Shown here: positions 11,741 to 21,924 of the stretch, in pieces | Layout of the letters: each line of letters begins with the position of its first letter | Position numbering within the stretch: position 1 is the stretch's first letter | Assembly (NCBI GenBank): GCA_963555705.1 | Contig: OY743187.1 | Location: forward strand, 14,274,133 to 14,338,132 | Direction of reading: 5' to 3' | Length of the DNA stretch: 64,000 nucleotides | Source: Ligustrum vulgare | Lineage: Eukaryota > Streptophyta > Magnoliopsida > Lamiales > Oleaceae | Made by a program: the position numbers and the translations under genes | The notes under the pieces: model-generated | The model's database searches: none | Told to the model about the DNA's origin: nothing | The model's input: only the letters and a program-made list of their open reading frames with translations

Positions 11741-12052
11741 GGGTGGATGAAAATTATTCAACAAGAGAATGTTGATGTATGATAAAATAATATCACATGA
11801 TAGCACGGACATAGCTAATGTGAAAATAATCTCATCAGTATTATGAGATGAATATTAGATGATAAGTGTCTGGAAAAGTTCTTGCACGAGTACTTATGTA
11901 TTCCAGAAGAAGTACATATTTACTCCAGAAGAAGTAAAAATTATCATCTAAATATACTGAAATGATATTATTATTGCTCCTGAATAAGCATAAAACGAGT
12001 CATACATGCAAAACGAAAAAGAGGAAAAACATTTATAATCCTCAAAATAAGA

Positions 12053-12087
12053 GATGTGTTTCGGGAGTAGCCGTATCCTACCACCTC
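12053..12087 (-). other. Hairpin 3 downstream of LOG (copy A)
   Basis: Third of three similar hairpins. The minus strand reads GAGGTGGTAGGATACGG, then CTACTCCCGAAACACATC. It matches hairpin 3 of both element B copies. Confidence 0.55.
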
Positions 12088-12113
12088 TGACATTTTGAGG
12101 AAATAAAGAAAAA

Positions 12114-12154
12114 GGTGTGTCTCAAGAGTAAGAAATACTCCATACTCTACCACC
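12114..12154 (-). other. Hairpin 2 downstream of LOG (copy A)
   Basis: The minus strand begins GGTGGTAGAGTATGGAG and ends CTTGAGACACACC. GGTG pairs with CACC, and AGAGTA with TACTCT. The structure is conserved in both B copies. Confidence 0.6.
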
Positions 12155-12208
12155 TTAAATCTTTGAGGTACACAAGATTAAAACACTGATAAAATCCTAG
12201 AAATTTAT

Positions 12209-12248
12209 GGTGTGTCTCAAGAGTGAGAATACTCCGTACTCTACCACC
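12209..12248 (-). other. Hairpin 1 downstream of LOG (copy A)
   Basis: The minus strand begins GGTGGTAGAGTACGGAG and ends CTTGAGACACACC. It has the same stem-and-loop plan as hairpins 2 and 3 and lies about 15 bases after the LOG stop codon. Confidence 0.6.
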
Positions 12249-12262
12249 ACCTATTCTAGAGT

Positions 12263-12916
12263 TCACAAAGATAAATTTACATTAACCGGACTCCATTTTC
12301 GCTTGATTCCCCTTCCTTGCGACCAATCTATCTTTACTCCTGCTGGATCTTGTATTGGAATATATGATTGCAATTTATCCAGCAGTTCCTCGATAGTAGG
12401 AGCAGAAATAAGGATTCTCCTAGAAAATGGAGATATGAATCCCTGTTCCACAGCATAATCAAGAAATGTTAGCAAACCATCAAAGAAATTGTTTACATTT
12501 AAAAGCCCTATAGGCTTAGTATGGAGATCTAGTTGAGCCCATGAAGTAATATTAAAGATTTCTTCTAAAGTACCAAAACCTCCAGGTAGGGCTATGAAGG
12601 CATCAGAACCATATAACATGCAAGTTATGCGTTCATGGATAGATAAGGTTTGTACTTCATGCCCTCGTGTTTTGCCTGCAATATCAGCTAAAGGAGTAGG
12701 TATAACACCTATCACTCTTGCTTTCTCTACTAGAGCGGATTGTGAAACACAACCCATCAATCCACTGCTACCTCCTCCATACACGAGAGTGATACCTTTC
12801 TCTCCCAATTTCTTTCCAAGATCCACAGCAGCTTCTAGATACCCAAAACCTTTCCCTACTTTTGATCCACAAAATACACAGATAGTTTTGATCTGTCGAA
12901 GTTTTGGTCCTTCCAT
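12263..12916 (-). CDS. LOG-like cytokinin riboside 5'-monophosphate phosphoribohydrolase, copy A (intronless)
   Basis: 217 residues with the full LOG (lysine-decarboxylase-like Rossmann) fold. Visible motifs are CVFCGS near residues 13-18, GGGSSGLMG at 47-55, and PGGFGTLEE at 111-119. LOG enzymes release active cytokinin bases from their nucleotides in one step in the cytosol. His94-Glu-Arg96 fits the conserved Arg before the PGG loop, but the usual RKA is RIT. Plant LOG genes normally have several introns, whereas this one has none, which points to a cDNA-derived copy. It follows the cysteine-rich gene on the same strand, antisense to element A's LTRs. Compared with the element B copies it has about 12 differences in 200 residues and no gaps, plus 17 extra C-terminal residues. 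Enzyme identity is strong. Activity is inferred. Confidence 0.9.
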   Translation of the reverse strand: MEGPKLRQIKTICVFCGSKVGKGFGYLEAAVDLGKKLGEKGITLVYGGGSSGLMGCVSQSALVEKARVIGVIPTPLADIAGKTRGHEVQTLSIHERITCMLYGSDAFIALPGGFGTLEEIFNITSWAQLDLHTKPIGLLNVNNFFDGLLTFLDYAVEQGFISPFSRRILISAPTIEELLDKLQSYIPIQDPAGVKIDWSQGRGIKRKWSPVNVNLSL

Positions 12917-12989
12917 TTTTGAAAGTAAAGAAGGAAAAACTTACGAGAAAATGTTATTTTGGGATGCATGAACTATGAAAAATGTTTGG

Positions 12990-12999
12990 CTATTTAAAA
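12990..12999 (-). promoter_or_regulatory. TTTTAAATAG motif upstream of LOG (copy A)
   Basis: The minus strand reads TTTTAAATAG about 75-85 bases before the LOG start codon. The same motif precedes the cysteine-rich gene, and both sites are conserved in element B. It could be a TATA box or, if the cassette is of RNA-virus origin, part of a subgenomic leader. Confidence 0.45.
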
Positions 13000-13176
13000 C
13001 CGAAAAACTTCACTATTTACTGCTCGTTTTTCGAAAAAGTGAAGATTTACTTTTGACAAAATCACCCTACTCACCTTTCGGTGATTTAATATTTTTAACT
13101 AGCCTTTATCAAAACCCGTGAAAGGAAACAGAAAAATATTTTATATGTGCATATATATCAAATGATTTACCTTGTA

Positions 13177-13722
13177 TTAATGCTGCATAGCCAAAACATC
13201 ATTGTTTATAACAGCCTGGCAAACAGGATCTTTTGCTATTATATTTTTGAGACTATATCTCTCTTTATCGCTGATGAATTTAGCCCATAAAGATAGTAGC
13301 TCACGCTGCACATACCCACTAGGGTGCGTCTCAAGAGTCAATCGAATATCATCCAATGACTCCTTACTCAGTCCACCCTTAATGAAGTCTATCTTATCAT
13401 CTCGATTTATGGATGAATATCCTATTGATTTACAACGGGTATCACATGTCCATCGAGCACATTTGTAGCAACTATTTAATCTTTTTGCTCTTCGCTTCTT
13501 TGCAAAAGTACTCTTACCTAAGCCAGGCTTGTGCTTAGAAAATGAATCTGGTAATTCACCAGCTAATCGAACTTTTGCTTCGATCAACCAGCGAACATCT
13601 TCTGGCATGCCATGATCCATCAGCAACCTCAATCTTTCGAGCCTAATTCGATAAATTTTTCTCAAATCATTTACTGGAAGATTGGAATAATATTTGCGAA
13701 TATTTGAAAGTATGATATCCAT
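13177..13722 (-). CDS. Virus-like cysteine-rich nucleic-acid-binding protein (CRP), copy A
   Basis: 181 residues from the ATG at 13722. The frame is open for 27 more bases upstream but has no ATG there, and the chosen start matches the B copies. Residues 1-57 look helical and rich in Arg and Leu. A basic patch KKRRAKR (75-81) leads into C85-x2-C88-x4-C93-x3-C97, a likely zinc site, followed by KIDFIKGGLSKESL (110-123). A basic patch before a Cys cluster, then a FI..G segment, resembles the cysteine-rich proteins of carlaviruses and relatives, which bind nucleic acid and in some cases suppress RNA silencing or act in the nucleus. This is motif-level similarity only. About 85% identical to the B copies, without gaps. 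A six-codon upstream ORF precedes it. Confidence 0.7.
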   Translation of the reverse strand: MDIILSNIRKYYSNLPVNDLRKIYRIRLERLRLLMDHGMPEDVRWLIEAKVRLAGELPDSFSKHKPGLGKSTFAKKRRAKRLNSCYKCARWTCDTRCKSIGYSSINRDDKIDFIKGGLSKESLDDIRLTLETHPSGYVQRELLSLWAKFISDKERYSLKNIIAKDPVCQAVINNDVLAMQH

Positions 13723-13754
13723 TTTTGATGGATCTAGCCTTCTTCCCAAGTCAT

Positions 13755-13764
13755 CTATTTAAAA
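13755..13764 (-). promoter_or_regulatory. TTTTAAATAG motif upstream of CRP (copy A)
   Basis: The minus strand reads TTTTAAATAG about 33-42 bases before the ATG, immediately ahead of a short upstream ORF. It is identical in sequence and placement to the B copies. Confidence 0.45.
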
Positions 13765-14024
13765 GCATTATTCAACGCGTAAAAGAGCGGTGGCTCCGCG
13801 TGTCAGTGATATGGATTCCATCAAGAAATAATGGAATAAATTATTGAAAAGGTGAGATAATGTGTCATTACCTTTTTCGATATAAGGGAAGATTTGGCGA
13901 CAAGATTGAGATTATGAGATATTTCCTTGGATATTGTACCTGATTTTTCGGTATACTAAAAGTAATAAAGGTATACTGATTTAAACTGTACAGAAATACG
14001 TACTGATGAAATAAATGTTGTATT

Positions 14025-14315
14025 GAACCAGAAGTTCATACATATGTATAAGTGAAATATCTTGCTGAACCAGAAGTTCATACGTACAAGTGAAATACGT
14101 ATATAGTATGAACCAGAAGCTCATAAATAAAATATACATTGTATTGAACCAGAAGTTCATACGTACAAGTGAAATATGTATATAGTATGAGCCAGAAGCT
14201 CATAAATGAAATATACATTGTATTGAACCAGAAGTTTAGCAATATTGTATTGAATCAAATATTCATACATCAAAATGAAATAAAACCGTATTGAACCAGA
14301 AGTTCTATAATAAAC
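14025..14315 (+). repeat. AACCAGAAGTTCATA-type tandem repeats
   Basis: About seven spaced copies of a unit with TTGAACCAGAAGTTCATA, several joined by TACAAGTGAAATA. They are non-coding and lie just upstream (in cassette sense) of the CRP gene in element A. Confidence 0.75.
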
Positions 14316-15258
14316 GGGATTAGCTCGAGAAGCTTTATGATTTGTAAAAGTGTGATATGTATACAATCCACCAAAGCGCACTGAGATATATGGTTGAAAT
14401 TACATCCTTAAAAGGGACGACATGTGCGGCATTTTAGCCAATTGATATAATATAATATTTGGGGAAAACACGCCTGAAGCGTAATTATGCCTGAAGCATA
14501 ATGACTATCGATTCCAAAAAAAAATAAATATCTCTTGAATGATTGAGATGATCCCTTTGAAACTAAATACTCATGGTGAGTAAAAGGGACATAATTAAAT
14601 GTAAGAGACTCAGGTATCTGATGATAGAACATATAAAGAGATCTCTCTATGTTATATTGAGATGGAATCGATAAATAAGTCGACTGCATACCCTCTTATG
14701 AAATAAGATTGATGAAATTATAATTCTTTGGCCAAGTATGAAACCCTAATGTAGGGATTATTGTTCAAGGACCTGAAGTCCAAATGCTTAAATGTGTAAA
14801 GCCAGTAATTATATGTACAAATGAAAAATATTTCACAGTCGTAAAAGACGACTCGTTGCGCGCAAGATTTTTCATAGAACTGGCATGACATATGGTGGAT
14901 AGACTATAGTCTAAATCACTAGCTTGAGCTCTTTGATATACCAATGAGTGAGATCAAAATGTATGATTCTCATCTCGGTACTTTGAGAGTATTCTTTGAT
15001 GTACCAGTTGATCGGGGTACGTTGGGATTTCAAGTAAAATGATTGTAGATTATATGTCGAAATTGATATCTATTTCAATGATTGATTATGCTCCTGCAAA
15101 TTAGAAATTGCAGTTTATAAAGTGCAAGAACATACATGTATAAATCATTGAAATATTCAATATGCCCAGATTAGTATCACTATAGAATGATACAAATGAC
15201 TCCATGATATAATATGTTGAAAGTAAAATTGGAGTGTAACATTTATGACATCTGGGAA

Positions 15259-15482
15259 ATTGATTATTCACTAGAAGTGAATATGAAAATGAATATATTT
15301 AATTATTCACCAGAAGTGAATTCTAGATTTTATTATTCACCAGAAGTGAATTCTAGATTTGATTATTCATCAAAAGTGAATTCTAAATTTGATTATTCAC
15401 CAGAAGTGAAAAATGCAATATTTGATTATTCACCGAAGTGAAAGATGCAATATTTGATTATTCACCAGAAGTGAAAGATGCA
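15259..15482 (+). repeat. TTATTCACCAGAAGTGAA tandem repeats
   Basis: About seven units of roughly 30 bp containing TTATTCACCAGAAGTGAA. Each unit holds the small palindrome TTCACCAGAAGTGAA. The open frame through them only translates the repeat. Confidence 0.8.
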
Positions 15483-15639
15483 ATCAATAAATTAGTACAA
15501 CATTGCTTAATATAGCATGTTATGACATCATGAGCTATGAACGATTTATATAAAGCTCATCATAAATTATACGATGAAAAGATTCGTGATTGCATCAATA
15601 TACTTGTGATATTCCATGAAAAGGAATAAATACGCGTTG

Positions 15640-16360
15640 CACTCTTTTTTCCTTAGCTGAGGTTTTGTCCCACAGGGTTTTCCTAGCAAGGTTTTTAATG
15701 AGGCAACAGTTGAGGCGTATTGATGAAAATTAATGAGAATACTGCACTCTTTTTCCCTTCGCTGAGGTTTTGTCCCACAGGGTTTTCCTAGCAAGGTTTT
15801 TGAGGCATCATCATAGCTATCAACAAGCTATAATTCAGCAACACATTGTTATACTGGAATGATATCAACAAATGAAGAAAATCATACACATCTTATGAAG
15901 AATGTTATGATATCGGCTACACACAGGAAGATTTTCATATATATTCCAGAAGAAAGATGATATCATTATTCAAAAGGTTCATGAATACTTGATTGCACAC
16001 TTCAGGGGGAGAATCATGCTGTCATGCTGTACTCTTTTTCCTTCGTCCAGGTTTTGTCCCACAGGGTTTTCCTGACAAGGTTTTAACGAGGCAGCGGCTG
16101 TACTCTTTTTCCTTCGTTCAGATTTTGTCCCATTGGGTTTTACTGACAAGGTTTTAACGAGGCAGCACTAAAGCACTAAAACACTGAAGCAGCGAAGCAC
16201 TTCAGATTTAAGTACATGATTTGTACTACTTATCATTGATGTCATTTTGGATATTAGACTCAATGATTAATGATGGCCAACATCAGGGGGAGCAGCTGTA
16301 CTCTTTTTTCCTTTGCTCAAGTTTTATCCCACTGGGTTTTCTTAGCAAGGTTTTAACGAG
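15640..16360 (+). repeat. Five copia-type 3' blocks with CCCACAGGGTTTTCC
   Basis: Five copies (near 15640, 15748, 16028, 16100 and 16290) of a block with CTCTTTTTCCTTCG, TTTTGTCCCACAGGGTTTTC and AGCAAGGTTTT. Such blocks are common between pol and the 3' LTR of plant copia elements. Here they remain although pol is gone. Confidence 0.75.
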
Positions 16361-16383
16361 GAAGACAATTGAGCAATAAGTCA

Positions 16384-16395
16384 TTCAAGGGGGAG
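16384..16395 (+). other. Element A polypurine tract
   Basis: TTCAAGGGGGAG abuts the 3' LTR and is the expected plus-strand primer. Confidence 0.75.
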
Positions 16396-16629
16396 TGTTA
16401 TAAATTATTAGAAATTATTAAGAAATTCCTTTGTAGATCTCTACCTAATTTCTTACCTAACTCCCACCTAATTAATATTGTAAAGAATTATTGTGAATGA
16501 CTTTATCTTCCTATAAATAGAGGCATTCATTGTTGTATTTCACACACCTAATGGAATGAGAATTCTCCTCTTTATTCTCTCCATCTCTTCATCTCTAATT
16601 CTTGTTTAGATTTTGATAGTTTTATAACA
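16396..16629 (+). repeat. Element A, 3' LTR
   Basis: 234 bp, apparently identical to 10548-10781 and followed by the target duplication ATAAA. Confidence 0.95.
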
Positions 16630-16848
16630 ATAAACACGTTTTTCTCCAAAATTTGGGAGCACACATTGCACACGTGCACAAACTTATTTCCAATAATCCA
16701 TACTATCAAGAATTTGGGCTTAAAGTGCAGTCAGGAACATCACTGACAAGTTAAATTTTTAACTCAAGTACCTGTCCAACATAATCACAAAGAATCAACA
16801 AAAAGTAACTTCAAGCAATTTAAAAATTTGTTTAAAGGAATTACTTTA

Positions 16849-17347
16849 GGGGGTGTTTGATTGAAAATATGAAAAATTGGTGGAATTAAAATAATTTCTA
16901 GGAATTGAATTCCCTGAAAATTATGTTCGTGAAAAATATCAATTGGAAGTGTTTGATTAGATTAGTTTTCTAGGTGAAAAAAATAGGAAAATTTTCAAGT
17001 TTTGTAATTTGATTATCATCATTTTTCATGAAAAAAAGCAAAGTTTAGCAATCGTAATAAATTTTTTCACACATTTGTACTTCATAATAATAATGTTAAT
17101 TTTAGGAAAAAAATAAATTAATTAACAACAACAAAAAGGACCAAACGGGTTGAAAATTATTTTGCCTTGAAAGTTGGAAAATATTTTCCCACATTTAGTG
17201 AGAAAATATTTTCCATGAAAACATGGCAAAACCTACAAGTTGTAAAATATATTCCATCTGAAATTTTGTTAATCAAAGATGCAAAAGTTGGAAAATAGCA
17301 TGGAAATTAAATTTTCCATAGCAAATCTCAGCCTATCAAATAGGGCC
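16849..17347. mobile_element. Tourist-like (PIF/Harbinger) MITE
   Basis: Ends GGGGGTGTTTGATTG and (read inward) GGCCCTATTTGATAG, with TTA on both sides (16846-16848, 17348-17350). The 499-bp interior has repeated TTTCTAGGTGAAAA and ATTTTCCATGAAAA motifs and no ORF. It is related to the element at 45041-46391. Confidence 0.75.
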
Positions 17348-17514
17348 TTAGTTCCCATACCAGAATGATTAAATTGGGTATCAATTGTACCAATTTTTAG
17401 AATTCATTTTGATATCACGTCTCTAATAAAAGGATATTTACTTAATATTAATATGTTTGGTTCTATCATGGAACATGATATTTTTGCTTGATTGTATAAT
17501 AATTTGGTTATGAA

Positions 17515-17960
17515 AAATAAGATAGCATTTTCATCTACAAAACCAAATTCCCGTAATAAACTACTTAGACAAATTTCGTCTTTGACAATATCAAACTATC
17601 AGTAGCTGAGACATATTCATTCAGTTTCTATAGAAGACAATGCCACAACTTTCTACTGTTGGGATTTTCAAATGATTATAGTATCGTACAAGGTATAAAA
17701 ATAAGAAGAAGTTGATTTCTTATTGTCCCTATTCCCAACAAAATCAGAATCAATATAACATTGTAAAGTTACCCATTCTTTATTTAGTTTAAACAGAATA
17801 TCCAAATTTGAAATTCCTTTTAAATATTTAAAAGTCATTTCAAAGCATTCTAATGTTCTTCCTCAGGATTACTCATAAATCTTCCAAGTATACTAATGAT
17901 ATGTACAAGGTCAAATCTATTACAAATCATTAAATACATGACAGATTCAATACAATTACA
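17515..17960 (-). pseudogene. Ty1/copia pol remnant (RT end and RNase H)
   Basis: The minus strand translates, with stops and frame slips, into a copia RT/RNase H series: SLMYLMICNRFDLVH, then LGRFMSNPEEEH, LKYLKG, then WVTLQCYIDSDFVG, and KVVALSSIE. The Asp in IDSDF corresponds to the RNase H active-site region. There are several stops, so it is dead. No LTRs were found nearby. It may be a truncated insertion of an older element. Confidence 0.75.
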
Positions 17961-19334
17961 GTAAATTCAAATGCAAGGTTTTTTACACAATTCGACAAAT
18001 TAATTTTCGTACAATATTTAATAATCCATCAAAATAATTAATTACATGATAAGTATTAAGTTACCAGTATGTAAGTGAACCTCTTGATTTAAATCAACAA
18101 ACGAGAAGGTGACTGTGCAGGTAATAATAATTGTTCTTGCATGGTTTGGGATCATTACTGTAATTTCTTGAGTCACAAGTGATGTGAATCTTATGAATCA
18201 ACCATCTTGCAGATGGATGTAATTTCAAGGCATGTTTCACCGATTCGAAATTCATACTCAACCAGGAAATATACTGCAGTGTATCTATATGAAATTTCCA
18301 AAAGACGTATTTTAGAATTGGCTCATTTTGTGGAATTATAATTAATCACCTTCACACACACACACAATGTAAAATGAAAATTGCATCTTTTCATTGGAGT
18401 AGAATTTGAATTTAGATCCACGGGGATGTAAATAAGGATGCAAAAGTAAGTTAAAAAATGTCAATTTATACAACCATTATAGATTATAATATATATTTAG
18501 TTCGTGACTTTGAAGAATTGCATTAGCCCGTTCAAAATCTTTACAATCTAGGAAAATCTACCTAAAGATTATTGTTGGAAAAAACCTCACCAAAAGAGAG
18601 CGGAAATGTATAATGTGAAAACATAACGTGTCTCGTTTTTCTCAAAAAGTCAGTTTAATGGTTTAGTAATTTCTCTATGAATAAGTCTATTTGCACAATG
18701 TTATTCACAATATGAGGGGCTCCACCCCAATATGAGGGGATTGTCATTCACATTGTGAATGACATTGTGAATGTAGTATCATTGTTTCTCTATTTAAATT
18801 TGTATTGGGGAATCAAAAGACAACGCTCTCATTTTTTGCGCTCATTGAGCAAATAATTGTTATCATTTCAAACTTGACATTTGCTCTTTCCTTTAAAAAT
18901 CTTCTTATAGAGTTAGTCCTTCGTCTCATTGTCAATTCCTTTTGTCGAATATGGTACAAAACGTCCATATCTTTTGTTTTCACTATGGTAACCATCCAAA
19001 TCATCTTAATTTTGACATTTAGACTCTTAGATCGACTTTTTTTTACGCAAAATATCATTACAATCAATTTCCTCCATTTATTGTAAAATGAATAACTACC
19101 TTATTATTTTTTAAAATAAAATGAGAAATATAATGGTTATAATCAAGTTTCTAAATTTTTAAATAGTGTAAACAACTTACAATAATTTAAAATATATTAA
19201 CAAAAACAAAATTCATATTCCAGAAATGAAAAAGATATTTTCCTCTTAGTTGAGTTTGAATTAAAATGATTAGGATTGAAGTTTTGATTAAGATCTTTAA
19301 TGAACCATCTAATAGAAGGAGAAATATCATCTTT
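17961..19334. other. Intergenic, nothing recognised
   Basis: AT-rich sequence without a supported gene. A short palindrome GTCATTCACATTGTGAATGA occurs near 18740. An open frame at 18805-19086 has no recognisable motif. Confidence 0.4.
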
Positions 19335-19850
19335 TGTGACGACCCGAATTCTCGACCATTCGAGTGCCACTAAAAGTGACTCATATCATATTATCGAGAC
19401 TTAAATAGAAATGTAAAATTATTCAAAAGAATAATTAGAATCCCATAATTTTATTTGTGAATAAAAATAGAACATAATTTTCTTACATAAAGTTCAACAT
19501 AATTATCTCATCAATCTTAACCACTTTTGCCACTTCCATGTTGACCGCCTCGAACCTTCAATTATCTGAAAATGGTAAATATCGTGGAGTGAGATTTATA
19601 AAATCCCAGTAAGTATACCAAGCATAAATTTTCTTTTGAAAGCATATGGATCATTTTCATCATAACATAGGATAGGATCGAAATACTCATAAACATAGGG
19701 AGACACAAGAATTTTACCGAACTTAAATGGCAAGAATTCTTATGTGTAGCGCTACTAAACTCCGGTCCCCTTAGCATAATCATAAACATATCATATGGAA
19801 CCCATAACAATCTTGTGAGATTGATTTCATAGCAATGATCCAAACATTTT

Positions 19851-20070
19851 CATAAAAACATAAGATATACTTACTTGTCATAAAAACATACTTACTTTTC
19901 ATAAAAACATAAGGTGTATTTACCTTTCATAAAAACATACTTACTTTTCATAAAAATATAAGATATACTTACTTGTCATAAAAACATACTTACTTTTCAT
20001 AAAAACATAAGGTGTATTTACCTTTCATAAAAACATACTTACTTTTCATAAAAACATAAGATATACTTAC
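19851..20070 (+). repeat. CATAAAAACATA array in LTR1
   Basis: Short units with TTTTCATAAAAACATA joined by ACTTACT or TTTACC, organised in a higher-order unit of about 98 bp. LTR3 has two more of these units (32615-33030). Confidence 0.8.
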
Positions 20071-20297
20071 CTTTTAAAAGATTAAAATGAAGTGTAGTAG
20101 TAAATGGACCAAAACTTTCTTGACCACCTTGAATTTCTCTTACTTGTGGATTTTGTCAAGAGATTGGAAATAAGTGTATATGTGTAGAGTTGTGTGTAAA
20201 AGAGATGGGTTTAAATAGATGTATAAAGTTGGCATATTGTAAACATAATCATTCAATTCTATTAATTTTAACACATCCTTTTCTTAAAGTAAAGCAC

Positions 20298-20680
20298 CAT
20301 TCATATACTTTTCCATATTTATACAAATATTATGCTCTTCATGATTACATATAATGGAGTCTTATCAACCATTCATATACTTTTCCATATTTATACAAAT
20401 ATTATGCTCTTCATGATTACATATAATGGAATCTTATCAACCATTCATATACTTTTCCATATTTATACAAATATTATGCTCTTCATGATTACATATAATG
20501 GAGTCTATAATTCATTCATATACTTTTCCATATTTATACAAATATTATGCTCTTCATGATTACATATAATGGAGTATATAATTCATTCATATACTTTTCC
20601 AAATTTATACAAATATTATGCTCTTCATGATTACATATAATGGAGTATATAATTCATTCATATACTTTTCCATATTTATT
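20298..20680 (+). repeat. ATGCTCTTCATGATTACATA array in LTR1
   Basis: Five to six units of about 62-72 bp with ATTCATATACTTTTCC and ATGCTCTTCATGATTACATA. LTR3 has one more 72-bp unit (33258-33712). Confidence 0.8.
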
Positions 20681-21014
20681 AAATTAAGATTCTCATAATT
20701 ATTATATATAATGGAACCTCTCATGCTTGCATATATTTTCTTAATTTCAATAATAAAAATAATTTTTGTATAAATAAATATTGGGATAACATTGAATTAA
20801 GTACTTGGACTTAATATACTTTAAATCAAGAGAATGGAGATATTTTTAGAAATTCGGAATTTAATTTAAAATCGAACGATCTCGATTATTTCTTGACTTG
20901 GCTATACGAATACGTCGTGGCGTTAACTTAATAAAAATGGGTGAAATAGTAGCGACACGATTTTCTATTAAAATAATTATTAATCGCGTAAAAATTCTTG
21001 GTCGCTACAAACTT

Positions 21015-21026
21015 ACCCCCTTAAAA
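21015..21026 (-). other. Element B polypurine tract beside LTR1
   Basis: The minus strand reads TTTTAAGGGGGTAAG, ending just before the LTR start TGTAGCGACC. The same tract is at 27397-27408. Confidence 0.65.
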
Positions 21027-21881
21027 TAATTTCGTCCTCGAAATTAAACTTACTTGATCTTATGATTTCTGAACACTTAATCAGAATCTCTTCTTCTTCT
21101 TCTTATGTAGCATCATCGCTACCATATTTAACCCACTAGACTTTGACTAAATGCATCAATTTGTTTTCTTAAGACATGAACTTTTCTATCAATAATAGAC
21201 ATATGTCTACTCATAAATTCTTCTGAATCAAAATGAAAATTCCCAATCGTATGTGATATTTCATCATATCTTGTAGTACTCATGTAACCTGTCACTTATC
21301 ATCGTATCATGTAACCTCAAATATTCGTATTAATATCTCTAAAATTTCAATAAATCTTTACTAACATATCATACCACAATAATTTGTCATTTCTTCTTAT
21401 CACCAAATATCCCAAAATAATTAAAACGATTACCTGAATATTTTCTATGTAATATACCCAAACATGTTATTCACATATCAACATAATCATCAGTTTATCT
21501 TTCCAATATTTGTAACCCAAAATTTCTGCAAAATTCAATAAACAAATATCTCCCAAATAATTAAAATTCTTAACTCAAATATCATAACATTTCCCGTAAG
21601 GTATTCATTTCACTTGCACAAACTTATTAATCCTGATTCAATACAGTCCTTATTTCACTTTCACGTATCCCCGTATTATTTCTATACCTTGATTATTATA
21701 TCAAAATATCAGTACCCAAAATCCAAGAAAATATTCCATATCTCAAATCCCGTCATCATCAAATATTCCTTTTATCAAGAAAGTAAACGGCGCATAACTC
21801 TTGTTCCCTCTTTTCCATTATTCTATTCCGCGCTTTCTTGCTGGAATCAATATCACGCGGATTTCCTCCGATCCTTAATGC

Positions 21882-21891
21882 TTTTAAATAG
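21882..21891 (+). promoter_or_regulatory. TTTTAAATAG motif upstream of CRP (copy B1)
   Basis: 43 bases before the CRP ATG and followed by TTCATGC, which also begins a five-codon upstream ORF. The LOG leader contains the same string ATAGTTCATGC in copy A, hinting that both genes share a leader or promoter signal. Confidence 0.45.
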
Positions 21892-21924
21892 TTCATGCTG
21901 GGAAGAGGTTAGATCCATCAAAAC

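Larger units (their letters stand above)
11960..13870 (-). other. CRP-LOG cassette, copy A (extent)
   Basis: This is the stretch of element A that aligns with the element B internal regions (about 21800-23800 and 28182-30182). It runs, on the minus strand, from an upstream block with TATCAC and CGCGGA through the cysteine-rich protein gene, spacer, LOG gene and three hairpins to AATAATAATATC. Outside these limits A and B share no visible sequence, so the cassette is a discrete module in two different carriers. Confidence 0.75.
10548..16629 (+). mobile_element. Element A: young non-autonomous copia-like LTR retrotransposon carrying the CRP-LOG cassette
   Basis: Two 234-bp LTRs (10548-10781, 16396-16629) appear identical and the whole is flanked by the target duplication ATAAA (10543-10547, 16630-16634). 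A putative primer site (CGTTATCAGCACGAG) follows the left LTR and a purine tract (CAAGGGGGAG) precedes the right one, so transcription runs on the plus strand. The 5.6-kb interior has no gag or pol. It holds several tandem arrays and a cassette of two minus-strand genes. The repeated CCCACAGGGTTTTCC blocks near the 3' end are familiar from copia elements. Two identical LTRs indicate recent insertion. Confidence 0.92.
19335..21009 (-). repeat. Element B LTR1 (1675 bp)
   Basis: Same length as LTR2 and no difference noticed by eye. It contains two internal tandem arrays (19851-20070 and 20298-20680). Open frames inside are not genes. Confidence 0.93.

Noticed and set aside
13723..13749. Longer CRP in copy A with nine extra N-terminal residues
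   Set aside because: The extension begins with TTG, not ATG, and the ATG at 13722 aligns with the start in both B copies.
11960..13870. CRP-LOG as an ordinary host gene pair
   Set aside because: All three copies lie inside LTR elements with target duplications, have no introns, and are antisense to the LTRs.
20332..20559. Open frames made of repeated MLFMITYNG-like units in the LTRs (also 26714 and 33292)
   Set aside because: They only translate the 72-bp tandem repeats and lack any conserved domain.
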